NCBI RefSeq assembly: GCF_027924605.1
Contig: NZ_AP027042.1
Span: 659,524-723,523, forward strand
Source: Dyella sp. GSA-30
GTDB lineage: Bacteria > Pseudomonadota > Gammaproteobacteria > Xanthomonadales > Rhodanobacteraceae
Direction of reading: 5' to 3'
Length of the DNA: 64,000 nt
This document shows positions 8,036 to 15,548 of this stretch, piece by piece. The translations under genes were made by a program, and so were the position numbers. The notes beneath the pieces are model-generated. The model did not search any database. It worked only from the letters and a program-made list of their open reading frames with translations, and was not told where the DNA came from. Positions within the stretch are counted from its first letter, which is position 1; every line of letters starts with the position of its first letter.

Positions 8036-9025
8036 TCAAAACACCATATTAAGCGCCACCGCCGGCGTAACCGTCGTAGTCACCCGACGCCCTCCAAAAA
8101 TAACGCGAGTACCCAGCAAAACCCCAATATTGGGCGACCAGTTGTACTCAATCGCAGGCGCAACACCAAACGCCGACTGCGAACCAGAGCTGGCACGAAA
8201 AAGCGTCGGATAGGAAAGGCCATTGATATTCGTCATGTCGTATCCGGACACATGCGTGCTGTTGCTATGCGCATAAGTGAGATCAAGTGCCAACACCCAC
8301 GACCGCACCAGACTGTACTCCCAAGCCAAATCCACATTGAACGCATTACCCGGCCGCGCCCGCCCACGAAAGTCGCGCCCCGTCCCATAAACACTCACCC
8401 CATCGACATCCGCATGACCAGAAACAGTCTGCGCAAGATTAAGCCGCATGCGCAAAATGCGACCATTCGGCATCCAGAAATAAGTCTGCGCATTGAACTG
8501 CAGCGTAGTGGCGTAAACGCCACTACCCAGCCCGTTATTCGGGTTACTGCCAAGACGATCGTAAGCGCCAGTCGGCAACGTTTCCTGTATTTCGATAGCA
8601 GTCGTCGGCACCCAGCTACCGGGTTCGAACTGCGTCAACCGGTATTGCGCCTGCACACTGAAGTCGCCCAACAGAACACGCGAGCTGTTTGGACTGCCGC
8701 CGCCCGTGTTGAAACCAATCACCGGAATCAGACCGACGGAGAGTCGATCCGTGAGCCCGTACAAAACATACGCGCGCGAGCCATAGCTGTCCGCGCGGGT
8801 GGAATGGACGTCGTAAAGATAGGGCTCGATCAGCCAGTGCCCTTGCGGCAAGGTCGACGCCGAATTGGCCAGCATCGGGCCGGTCCACCAGGCATCGTCC
8901 ATGGCCTGGCGCGACGCCGGCGACGACGGTTCGAGCGCTGGTGTATCGACCGTCTGGGCCGATACCACCGTCACGCAGGTAAGGCAGGCAAACGCGCAAG
9001 CGAGCCGAAGCAGGGGCCACACCAT
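8036..9025 (-). CDS. Outer-membrane beta-barrel protein, phenol-degradation MetA-like
   Basis: About 329 residues with a cleavable signal peptide (MVWPLLRLACAFACLTCVTV, then SAQ). The rest shows alternating hydrophobic beta strands, many Tyr/Trp/Asn turns and a C-terminal Phe (VALNMVF), as in a barrel. The pattern (HWLIEPYLYDV, YGLTDRLSVGLIPVIGFNTG, YRLTQFEPGSWVPTTAIEIQ) resembles the MetA-pathway family of putative outer-membrane transporters, whose substrates are mostly unknown. The ATG at 9025 is chosen, although a TTG five codons upstream is possible. It is divergent from the MocR regulator gene by 111 bases, so MocR may control it. Confidence 0.75.
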   Translation of the reverse strand: MVWPLLRLACAFACLTCVTVVSAQTVDTPALEPSSPASRQAMDDAWWTGPMLANSASTLPQGHWLIEPYLYDVHSTRADSYGSRAYVLYGLTDRLSVGLIPVIGFNTGGGSPNSSRVLLGDFSVQAQYRLTQFEPGSWVPTTAIEIQETLPTGAYDRLGSNPNNGLGSGVYATTLQFNAQTYFWMPNGRILRMRLNLAQTVSGHADVDGVSVYGTGRDFRGRARPGNAFNVDLAWEYSLVRSWVLALDLTYAHSNSTHVSGYDMTNINGLSYPTLFRASSGSQSAFGVAPAIEYNWSPNIGVLLGTRVIFGGRRVTTTVTPAVALNMVF

Positions 9026-9136
9026 CAGTTGCTCTCTCAACCTGTCCTAAGCGGGTCGCTAAAAACTAGGTGACATGGTGGTCCATCGACATAGCCACTT
9101 TGCTAGCATCGGGCATGACCACTTGGGGGTGATCGC

Positions 9137-10606
9137 ATGACACGAGTATCCGCCAGTTTTCTACCGCCTGTCGCGCTGGACCGGCGCAGTGGCATACCGA
9201 TGCATCGGCAATTATCGGAATGGTTCCGCCACGCCATTATCGGCGGGCAATTGCGGCCCGGACAGCGCGTGCCGTCGACGCGTAGCTTGGCCAAGGAACT
9301 GAAAATCTCCCGCCTGCCGGTATTAAGCGCCTATGAACAGCTTTTTGCCGAAGGCTATCTGGAGACTTTCACCGGTGCCGGCACCTGTGTCGCGCAATCG
9401 ATCCCCGGCGGCCTCACCGCCTCCATGGATGCGAAGGCGCCCGAGCCTGCTCAATCGGCGGCACCGCGACCCGTTTCCCGTCTCGCCACTTCGATGCAGG
9501 AACCGCCGCCGCCCTGGCTGGCGAACCAGGGGGCTTTTCGCGTGGGGCTGCCGGCGCTCGATCATTTTCCCCGCGAAATCTGGTCGAAACTGGTGAATCG
9601 GCATGCGCGCCGCATGCCTACGCAACTGATGACCTATGGCGATCCGATCGGCTACCTGCCGTTTCGCGAAGCCATCGCGCAATACCTCGGCACCGTGCGT
9701 GGTGTGCGTTGCGATGCCTCGCAGATTCTGGTGACCACCGGCTCTCAGCAAGGCCTGGTCATTTCCGCGTTGGCCCTGCTGGAGCCCAAGGCACGCGTCT
9801 GGATGGAAGAGCCCGGTTATCCGGGCGCACGTCAGGCCCTGCAGTCGGTGGGCGCACAGATCGTTCCGGTACCCGTCGATGACGAAGGCCTCGACATCGC
9901 CGAAGGCATACGACGCAGCCGCAACGCACGCGCGGCGTACATATCGCCGTCGCACCAGTTTCCGCTTGGCGTCACCATGAGCGCCACGCGACGCATCCAG
10001 TTGTTGAACTGGGCCGCACGCAGCGGCGCATGGATCATCGAGGACGACTACGACAGCGAATACCGCCTGGCCGGCCATCCCATCGCCTCCCTGCAAGGGC
10101 TCGATACCGATGCGCGCGTGATCTATGTCGGCACCTTCAGCAAGGTGGTGTTTCCTGCCCTGCGGCTGGGCTATGTGGTGGTGCCAAGAGACGTCATGCC
10201 GGCCTTCCTGAGCGTGCGCAATGGCATGGATACGTTCTCATCCACGCTCTATCAGCTGGTGATGACCGACTTTATCCGCGAGGGGCATTTCGCCCGCCAC
10301 ATCCGGCGCATGCGCGCGCTTTATATGGAGCGCCGCACCGCACTGCTCGAGTCGATCGAGACGCATATGCACGGCCGGCTCGACATCATTGGCGCGGAAG
10401 CCGGCATGCAGCTCGTCGCCCTGCTCCCACCCGGCGTCGACGATGTCGCCATTTCTCGCGCGGCCGCGCAACAAGGCGTGTCGGTCAGACCGTTGTCGAT
10501 GTGCTATGCCGACCCACCCGCACGCGGCGGGCTTATCTTCGGCTATGGCGGTGCCAGCGTACGAGAGATTCGCGAAAGCATACGCAAGCTCAAAAGCTGT
10601 CTTTGA
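9137..10606 (+). CDS. MocR-type transcriptional regulator, GntR HTH fused to aminotransferase domain
   Basis: A 489-residue fusion typical of the MocR/PdxR subfamily. Residues 17-82 form a GntR winged helix (GIPMHRQLSEWFRHAIIGGQ; STRSLAKELKISRLPVLSAY), a Pro-rich linker follows, and residues 130-485 form a fold-type I PLP domain. The PLP lysine is Lys336 in VGTFSKVVFPALRLGYV, and EDDYDSEYR around 302-310 supplies the cofactor Asp and Tyr. Members usually act as PLP-binding regulators rather than transaminases. The neighbours (outer-membrane protein on one side, patatin on the other) do not point to vitamin B6 synthesis, so the target is unclear. Confidence 0.92.
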   Translation: MTRVSASFLPPVALDRRSGIPMHRQLSEWFRHAIIGGQLRPGQRVPSTRSLAKELKISRLPVLSAYEQLFAEGYLETFTGAGTCVAQSIPGGLTASMDAKAPEPAQSAAPRPVSRLATSMQEPPPPWLANQGAFRVGLPALDHFPREIWSKLVNRHARRMPTQLMTYGDPIGYLPFREAIAQYLGTVRGVRCDASQILVTTGSQQGLVISALALLEPKARVWMEEPGYPGARQALQSVGAQIVPVPVDDEGLDIAEGIRRSRNARAAYISPSHQFPLGVTMSATRRIQLLNWAARSGAWIIEDDYDSEYRLAGHPIASLQGLDTDARVIYVGTFSKVVFPALRLGYVVVPRDVMPAFLSVRNGMDTFSSTLYQLVMTDFIREGHFARHIRRMRALYMERRTALLESIETHMHGRLDIIGAEAGMQLVALLPPGVDDVAISRAAAQQGVSVRPLSMCYADPPARGGLIFGYGGASVREIRESIRKLKSCL

Positions 10607-10684
10607 AGGACATCGTGACCGCGCGCCCTTGGCTTGCGATCGAATCGCCACCATGCATAAACCCTCACTCTCATAGCCGACGTC

Positions 10685-11566
10685 ATGCGTATCGAACCTG
10701 TCACCCGCTTGGATCTCGGCTCGATACAGACGCTGGTATTCGCCGGCGGCGGCAATCGCTGCTGGTGGCAGGCCGGCGCGGTGACCCATTGGCAGGAACG
10801 CGGCTGGACATTACCGCCGACCCTGATCGGCACCAGCGCGGGTGCCGCCGTGGCTACCGCCTGCCTGAGCCGGCGCGTGCCGATGGCGCTCAACGGGTGC
10901 ATCGGTTTATTCGATACCACTCCGCGCATCTTCGACTGGCGCGGCCTTGCCCGGCTCAAGCTCAGTTTCGCGCACCAACGTGTCTATCCCGCCTGGCTCT
11001 CGTCTTTCATCGACGATGCCGGCTTCGACGGCTTGCGCCAGGCACCAAACCGATTACGCGTGGCCTTTACGCGACCGGCGCGCTTGCTCGGCCTTGGCGG
11101 TTCGCTCGCCGCGGGCACACTCGCCTACATGGTCGATCGCTATCTGGCCAAGCGCTTGCATCCACGACTACCGCGATGGCTGGGGCTGCACTACGAGTTC
11201 GTCGATCTGCAGCAATGCGACGACCTGGCCGCAGCCAAGAACCTGCTGGTCAGCGCCGCCGCTGCGCCACCTTTTCTCTCGGCCCAACGTATCGACGGAC
11301 GGCACGCCATCGACGGCGGCTATGCCGACAACGCGCCGATTCCGGAACAGAGCTTGTCGGAGAAAATCTCGACACTGGTATTGCTGACTCGCCATTACCC
11401 GAAACTTCCAACACTGTTCCGCTTCAACGACCGCCATTACTGGCAGCCAAGCCAGCGCATTCCGGTGTCGACCTGGGACTGCACGGCGCGTGCCACCGTG
11501 CGCGACGCCTTTAGCCTGGGCCAGCAGGATGCGCTGAATTTGCGCATGCGTATCGCGTTGCCATAA
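10685..11566 (+). CDS. Patatin-like phospholipase
   Basis: A 293-residue patatin-fold hydrolase. The oxyanion-hole glycine run is AGGGNR (20-25), the nucleophile elbow is GTSAG with Ser51, and the catalytic Asp lies in the DGG motif (AIDGGYADN). There is no signal peptide, so the protein is probably cytoplasmic or membrane-associated. The family hydrolyses acyl groups of phospholipids or other lipids. It follows the MocR gene by 78 bases on the same strand and is convergent with rtcR, 18 bases away. Family and motifs are clear; the substrate is not. Confidence 0.9.
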   Translation: MRIEPVTRLDLGSIQTLVFAGGGNRCWWQAGAVTHWQERGWTLPPTLIGTSAGAAVATACLSRRVPMALNGCIGLFDTTPRIFDWRGLARLKLSFAHQRVYPAWLSSFIDDAGFDGLRQAPNRLRVAFTRPARLLGLGGSLAAGTLAYMVDRYLAKRLHPRLPRWLGLHYEFVDLQQCDDLAAAKNLLVSAAAAPPFLSAQRIDGRHAIDGGYADNAPIPEQSLSEKISTLVLLTRHYPKLPTLFRFNDRHYWQPSQRIPVSTWDCTARATVRDAFSLGQQDALNLRMRIALP

Positions 11567-11584
11567 GACAGCAGCGAGAACCGG

Positions 11585-13177
11585 TCAGGAAAGAGCGCTC
11601 TCTCGAATCTGCTCCCATTCGAGATCAAAGCGGGCGAGATACTTGCGCAGTCGATCGGCATCGTTGGTGCTGGCGCGCTGCTGCCGGGATACGGCAAACA
11701 GTTCGCGCCCAGCCTGCGAGAGCGACTTCGATTTCGCACAGACCCGTACAACCTCTTCCAACTGCACGCGATCGAAGCGGTCCAGCGCCGCAACACGCTC
11801 GCCCAGCAAAGCCTCCAAAGGCGAGGGTTCGCCGCCGCTACGCCATTGGCGGGTCAGGCGCTCAACCTCCTCGTCGACCAGTTCGGTCTGGATACGGCCC
11901 GCCTTCGCAAGCGTCGCCATACGCATGACCGACGCGCCCAGATCGCGGAAATTTCCGCTCCAGCGCGCCTCGATACTTGTGGCAAAGGAAAGAAAATGAG
12001 CGCGCGCTTCGCGGTTGAAGGTGACGCGTTGATGTTGTTCGCGCGACCAGCGCTCCAGCTCGAAATCGAGATTGGGCTCGATATCCTCCACACGCTCGGC
12101 CAGACCTGGCAGACGGTATGTCCAAAGATTCAGACGAGCGAGCAGGTCCTCGCGAAACCGGCCCTGCCCGACCGCTTCGTGCAGATCCCTGTTGGTACCG
12201 GCGATCAACTGGAAATCGCTTTCCACTTCCTTGTCGCTGCCCACCGGCAGAAAGCGTTTTTCTTCCAGCGCTCGCAACAACATCGCCTGCTCATCGAGAC
12301 CCAGTTCGCCGATCTCGTCGAGAAAAAGCAGTCCCTGGTGAGCCGAACGCAACAAGCCAGCCCGATCGCTGGTCGCGCCGGTGTAGGCGCCCCGGGTGTG
12401 ACCAAACAACGTGCTCATGGCGCCGTCGCCGCGCAAGGTAGCGCAATTGACCTCGACGAATCGGCCCGGTAGTTGATGCTTGAGCTTCTTCAGCTCGAAC
12501 ACGCGCTTGGCAAGCTGACTTTTTCCGGCGCCGGTCGGCCCCATCAGCAGCATCGGCGCTTTCGAACGAGTCGCGACCGTTTCGATCTGCTCGATCATGC
12601 GATTGAATGCCCGATTGCGTGTGGCGATGCCGCTCTTGAGCAAGTTGCGGTCGGTCAGCTGCTGCTGTTCGAAGCGCTGCGCGATGCGGTCGTAACGTGA
12701 AAGATCAAGATCGATCACCGCAAAGCTGCCCTCCACGCCCTCCTGTTTGCGCGGCGGCGACGTCTGCAGCAGCTGGCCTGGAAAGATTCGGCTTTCGGTC
12801 AGCAGAAACCAGCAGATCTGCGCAACGTGCGTGCCCGTCGTGATGTGAACGTAGTAGTCCTCTTCATCCGGGCGAAAATCATACGCGCGCAAAAAATCAT
12901 GCAGCGTCGCGTACACGCCTTCGAAATCCCACGGATCGGACAGGTAGGTATCGTGGTGACATACCTGCGTTTCCGGCGACACCTGTGCGATGTCTTCGGT
13001 AACTGCCTTGGCAAGCTTGCCGTAGCGACGCGCATCGAACAGCAGATCCAGCCGGTCGAGCAGGAAGTCTTCATGCATCCCCAGCGACACCGTCGGGCGC
13101 CAGCGCTCCCAGCGCGCCGTACCCGAACCCGCGTCGATCTGGGTACCCAGCATGCCGATGACCACCCGTCGCTTCAT
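11585..13177 (-). CDS. rtcR: RtcR, sigma-54-dependent activator of the RNA-repair operon
   Basis: A 530-residue bacterial enhancer-binding protein. Residues 1-180 are the RtcR-specific N-terminal sensory domain (MKRRVVIGMLGTQIDAGSGT; a CARF-like fold in this family). Then comes the AAA+ domain with Walker A GPTGAGKS (213-220), the sigma-54 contact loop GAYTGA (263-268, a Tyr variant of GAFTGA) and Walker B LLFLDEIGEL (283-292). A C-terminal HTH region ends the protein. In enterobacteria RtcR activates rtcBA after RNA damage, with oligomerisation triggered by RNA ligands such as tRNA fragments. Here it is divergent from rsr, with a perfect -24/-12 promoter in between. Confidence 0.95.
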   Translation of the reverse strand: MKRRVVIGMLGTQIDAGSGTARWERWRPTVSLGMHEDFLLDRLDLLFDARRYGKLAKAVTEDIAQVSPETQVCHHDTYLSDPWDFEGVYATLHDFLRAYDFRPDEEDYYVHITTGTHVAQICWFLLTESRIFPGQLLQTSPPRKQEGVEGSFAVIDLDLSRYDRIAQRFEQQQLTDRNLLKSGIATRNRAFNRMIEQIETVATRSKAPMLLMGPTGAGKSQLAKRVFELKKLKHQLPGRFVEVNCATLRGDGAMSTLFGHTRGAYTGATSDRAGLLRSAHQGLLFLDEIGELGLDEQAMLLRALEEKRFLPVGSDKEVESDFQLIAGTNRDLHEAVGQGRFREDLLARLNLWTYRLPGLAERVEDIEPNLDFELERWSREQHQRVTFNREARAHFLSFATSIEARWSGNFRDLGASVMRMATLAKAGRIQTELVDEEVERLTRQWRSGGEPSPLEALLGERVAALDRFDRVQLEEVVRVCAKSKSLSQAGRELFAVSRQQRASTNDADRLRKYLARFDLEWEQIRESALS

Positions 13178-13197
13178 TTATCTTGTCCGATATATGA

Positions 13198-13247
13198 CTA
13201 GCTAAAATTATATACTTTTTCCATCCTGGCCTAGCCAAGTCTAGCCA
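13198..13247. promoter_or_regulatory. Candidate RtcR enhancer sites, three CTAGCYA repeats
   Basis: CTAGCTA at 13198-13204, CTAGCCA at 13231-13237 and CTAGCCA at 13241-13247 lie between rtcR and the -24 element. The last two are ten bases apart, about one helical turn, and the first is 33 bases further upstream, about three turns. Same-face direct repeats 55-105 bases before a sigma-54 promoter are what an enhancer-binding protein needs. The assignment to RtcR is inference. Confidence 0.5.
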
Positions 13248-13301
13248 CCAGCTGCCATTAATTGCCTAAATATCAAATAGATATACGCAACTCACCTACA
13301 T

Positions 13302-13316
13302 TGGCACGCCACTTGC
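13302..13316 (+). promoter_or_regulatory. Sigma-54 (-24/-12) promoter of rsr-yrl-rtcBA
   Basis: TGGCACG-CCAC-TTGC matches the sigma-54 consensus TGGCACG-N4-TTGC at every position, with the invariant GG at 13303-13304 and GC at 13315-13316 in correct spacing. Transcription should start near 13327, leaving a short leader before the ATG at 13351. The adjacent rtcR gene encodes the matching activator class. Confidence 0.93.
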
Positions 13317-13350
13317 CCTATCCAGCTCAAGTCCAACTGGAATGCGCAAC

Positions 13351-14904
13351 ATGGCCAACATCACTCTGTTCAACTCCCATCGCGGCGCCCACGTCCCGGC
13401 GACCGATGCACGCAACGAAGCTGGCGGCGCTGCCTATGTGCGCCATCCGGAATCGGCGCTGGCGCTCTATGCCGCCACCGGCTGCCTGAACGGCACTTTC
13501 TATGCGAGCGCCGAAGAGCAGCTCGACTATGTGCTGAAGCTGGGTGGCGAGGTATCGGCGCAATTTGTGGCCAAGACGGCGGTCTATGCCCGTCAGCGCG
13601 GCTATATGAAAGACATGCCGGCATTGCTGCTGGCCACGTTGACCATGCGCGACGCCAAAACGCTCGAAGCGGCTTTTCCGCACGTCGTGGACAACGGGCG
13701 CATGTTGCGCAACTTCGTGCAGATCGTGCGCAGCGGTCGCATCGGCCGCAAGTCGCTGGGCTCGCTACCCAAGCGTCTGGTGCGGACGTGGCTTGAGAAT
13801 GCCTCGGTAGAGCAGCTTCTCGCCGCGGCGATCGGCTCGAAGCCCTCCTTGGGCGACGTGATCAAGATGGTCCATCCCAAGCCGGCTGATGCCGAGCGCG
13901 CCGCACTCTACGCTTGGCTGATCGGCAAGTCGTACGACGAGGCCGCATTGCCGGAGAAGGTGCGTGCATATGAGCGCTTCAAGCGCTCGCCGCATGTGTC
14001 GATACCGGCGCTGCCGTTCCAGTACTTCACGTCGCTGCCACTGGATGTGAAGCACTGGACCCAATTGGCCCACGCCTCGTCATGGCAGACCTTGCGCATG
14101 AACCTCAACACGTTTGCCCGCCACGGAGTATTCGACAACCAGCGTACCGCACTGAAAATCGCCAATCGCCTGCGTGACCCGGCCGAAATCCGCAAAGCGC
14201 GCGTGATGCCTTACCAGCTGTTGACCGCCTATTACGCGGCCAGCCAGACGATGCCGGCGTCGATCGTCGATGCGCTGCAGGACGCCATGGAAGTGGCGAC
14301 CCGCCAGGTACCGTCGCTAGATGGAAACGTGGTCGTTGCGGTCGACGTATCCGGCTCGATGGGATCGCCGGTTACCGGTTACCGCAAGGGCTCGACCACG
14401 GTGGCGCGCTGCGTCGACGTGGCCGCGCTGATCGCCGCCTGCATTCAGCGCAATCATCGTGCGGCCCGGATCATGCCGTTCGATACGCAGGTGCGCGACC
14501 TGCGCCTGAACGCTCGCGACAGCGTGATGACGCAGGCAAAGCAGCTGGCGTCGTTGTGTGGTGGCGGTACGGCGGTAAGCGCTCCGCTGGTCCAGCTCAA
14601 CAAGGAAAAGGCCAAGGTGGATCTGCTGGTACTGGTCTCCGACAACGAAAGCTGGCGCGATACCCGCGCAGGCGGAGCCACCGCGACGATGCAGCAATGG
14701 GCAGCGATCAAGGCGCGCTGTCCCGACGCTCGCATGATCTGCATCGACCTGCAGCCGAACGCGACGAGCCAGACGGTCGAGTCGCCGGATGTGCTGCACG
14801 TCGGCGGCTTCAGCGACGCGGTGTTCGATTTACTGGCGGTGTTTGCGGCACAAGGTGGTGGCGCCACCCGCTGGGTGGAGCGGATCGCATCGATGTCGCT
14901 TTGA
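13351..14904 (+). CDS. rsr: Rsr, bacterial Ro60 (TROVE) RNA-binding ring protein
   Basis: A 517-residue Ro60 orthologue. Residues 15-340 form the TROVE HEAT-repeat ring (TGCLNGTFYASAEEQLDYVL; FVAKTAVYARQRGYMKDMPA). From about 345 a von Willebrand A domain carries the MIDAS motif VDVSGSMGS. Ro proteins bind misfolded RNA ends in the central pore and Y RNA on the outer surface, and in bacteria pair with polynucleotide phosphorylase to degrade structured RNA. The ATG at 13351 is preferred over 13342 because the predicted transcript starts near 13327. The gene is first in an operon with Y RNA-like units and rtcBA, the same order as in Salmonella. Confidence 0.95.
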   Translation: MANITLFNSHRGAHVPATDARNEAGGAAYVRHPESALALYAATGCLNGTFYASAEEQLDYVLKLGGEVSAQFVAKTAVYARQRGYMKDMPALLLATLTMRDAKTLEAAFPHVVDNGRMLRNFVQIVRSGRIGRKSLGSLPKRLVRTWLENASVEQLLAAAIGSKPSLGDVIKMVHPKPADAERAALYAWLIGKSYDEAALPEKVRAYERFKRSPHVSIPALPFQYFTSLPLDVKHWTQLAHASSWQTLRMNLNTFARHGVFDNQRTALKIANRLRDPAEIRKARVMPYQLLTAYYAASQTMPASIVDALQDAMEVATRQVPSLDGNVVVAVDVSGSMGSPVTGYRKGSTTVARCVDVAALIAACIQRNHRAARIMPFDTQVRDLRLNARDSVMTQAKQLASLCGGGTAVSAPLVQLNKEKAKVDLLVLVSDNESWRDTRAGGATATMQQWAAIKARCPDARMICIDLQPNATSQTVESPDVLHVGGFSDAVFDLLAVFAAQGGGATRWVERIASMSL

Positions 14905-14907
14905 ATC

Positions 14908-14925
14908 CGGCACAGGGATGTGCCG
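14908..14925 (+). other. Intercistronic hairpin just after rsr
   Basis: CGGCAC (14908-14913) and GTGCCG (14920-14925) form a perfect 6-bp stem with a 6-base loop, three bases after the rsr stop codon. There is no T tract. It may protect the rsr 3' end or mark a processing point between the mRNA and the downstream RNA units. Confidence 0.5.
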
Positions 14926-15023
14926 TGGGACGATCCCGGAGGGCCGGGTCGTTCGTTGCCTCAAGGCCAGGAGGCTGCGGGGCGGGAGGGGCCGGCGGGC
15001 AATGGGGCCTGCCGGATGGAGAT
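14926..15023 (+). other. Structured GC-rich leader before the Y RNA units
   Basis: No gene is supported. A hairpin forms from ACGATCCCGG and CCGGGTCGT (roughly 14930-14953, one bulged T), followed by a very GC-rich tract (GCGGGGCGGGAGGGGCCGG) and a further TGCCGG-containing hairpin. It lacks the GCGAATGC box shared by the four downstream units, so I do not count it as a fifth unit. It could be a degraded one. Confidence 0.4.
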
Positions 15024-15120
15024 GGGCAACGGCGAATGCTGATACGACTACATATGGTTGAACGCGAAAGCGTGCCGGTTCGAGCCCGGAATGTCGCATC
15101 AACCCTTGTCGTCGTTGCCC
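15024..15120 (+). ncRNA. Y RNA-like element 1, with T-arm mimic
   Basis: Closed by a 12-bp helix (15024-15035 with 15109-15120; GGGCAACGGCGA against TCGTCGTTGCCC, one wobble). It carries the box shared by all four units: GCGAATGC (15032-15039), eight bases, then CTACA (15048-15052), and TTGTC on the 3' side (15106-15110). These resemble, as I recall them, the conserved Ro-binding sequences of bacterial Y RNAs. The interior has GGTTGA/TCAACC (15056-15061, 15099-15104) enclosing an ACGC-GAAA-GCGT hairpin and a T-arm-like hairpin CCGG-TTCGAGC-CCGG (15075-15089) with a 7-base TTCGA loop. Confidence 0.75.
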
Positions 15121-15123
15121 TCA

Positions 15124-15272
15124 CGGTTTTTGGCGATGTGTCGCGAATGCCGACGAAACTACACCTACTAAGTGCCAGGTCGCGGGTTCGAGTCCCGCCC
15201 GCCGCAAGGCGGTAGCTCAGCGGTAGAGCAGGACGTTTCGTCACCCTCGTCACGACACATCGCCAAGAACCG
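15124..15272 (+). ncRNA. yrlA: Y RNA-like element 2 (YrlA type) with permuted tRNA-like module
   Basis: A 20-bp helix closes the element (15124-15143 with 15253-15272, a single wobble). Inside are GCGAATGC (15143-15150), CTACA (15159-15163) and a perfect inner helix GACGAAAC/GTTTCGTC (15152-15159, 15235-15242). The apical part is a tRNA in permuted order: AGGTC variable region, T-arm GCGGG-TTCGAGT-CCCGC (15182-15198), acceptor-like CCGCC-GCAA-GGCGG (15199-15212) closed by a GNRA loop, TA, then D-arm GCTC-AGCGGTA-GAGC (15215-15229). With the acceptor end sealed it cannot be charged. This is the architecture of the tRNA-mimicking Y RNA YrlA. It lies in the rsr-rtcB interval, where yrlA lies in Salmonella. 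Confidence 0.85.
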
Positions 15273-15277
15273 TTCAA

Positions 15278-15359
15278 TGTGGTGCGGTGCGAATGCATAG
15301 CGAAACTACATCCTTTGGAGATCCATGTTTCGCACGTTTTCTTGTCACACCGCGCCACA
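15278..15359 (+). ncRNA. Y RNA-like element 3, minimal form
   Basis: The outer helix is TGTGGTGCGGTG (15278-15289) with CACCGCGCCACA (15348-15359), 12 bp with one wobble. GCGAATGC lies at 15289-15296, CTACA at 15306-15310 and TTGTC at 15342-15346. The inner helix is GCGAAAC/GTTTCGC (15300-15306, 15327-15333), seven perfect pairs. The apical region is only a short TCC-TTT-GGA hairpin, so the unit keeps the presumed Ro-binding stem but has lost the tRNA-like module. Its inner-stem sequence closely matches that of element 2 (CGAAACTACA in both). Confidence 0.72.
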
Positions 15360-15369
15360 TCCGTTTTAC

Positions 15370-15482
15370 GCGGCGAATGCAGGTGGAACTACATCGGAAA
15401 GCCCTTCGGGGTCGGGTTCAAATCCCGGACGCATGCCGCCCAGGCGGCAAGCGAAAGCCGTTCCCCCACTCCTTGTCGCCGC
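15370..15482 (+). ncRNA. Y RNA-like element 4, with T-arm and acceptor-like hairpins
   Basis: The outer helix is GCGGCGA (15370-15376) with TCGCCGC (15476-15482). GCGAATGC lies at 15373-15380, CTACA at 15389-15393 and TTGTC at 15473-15477. GGAAC (15385-15389) pairs with GTTCC (15460-15464). The apical part shows a CCC-TTCG-GGG hairpin, a T-arm TCGGG-TTCAAAT-CCCGG (15412-15428) with a canonical 7-base loop, an acceptor-like GCCGC-CCAG-GCGGC hairpin (15435-15448) and a reduced GC-GAAA-GC stem where the D-arm would be. It is a second, more eroded permuted tRNA mimic, ending 66 bases before rtcB. Confidence 0.75.
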
Positions 15483-15548
15483 ACCTTTATCATGGCGATC
15501 CTCTCGCGGGATCGCGCCACCAGAATCACCGCAACACGAGACATCATC

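Noticed and set aside
7810-8052. 80-codon ORF beside the outer-membrane protein gene
   Set aside because: It is translated from a hairpin repeat (TTACTTTCTCTTTG type) and has no start signal.
15182-15229. A functional tRNA gene
   Set aside because: T-arm and D-arm are present but in reversed order, the acceptor ends are joined by a GCAA loop and there is no anticodon arm. It is a tRNA mimic, not a tRNA.
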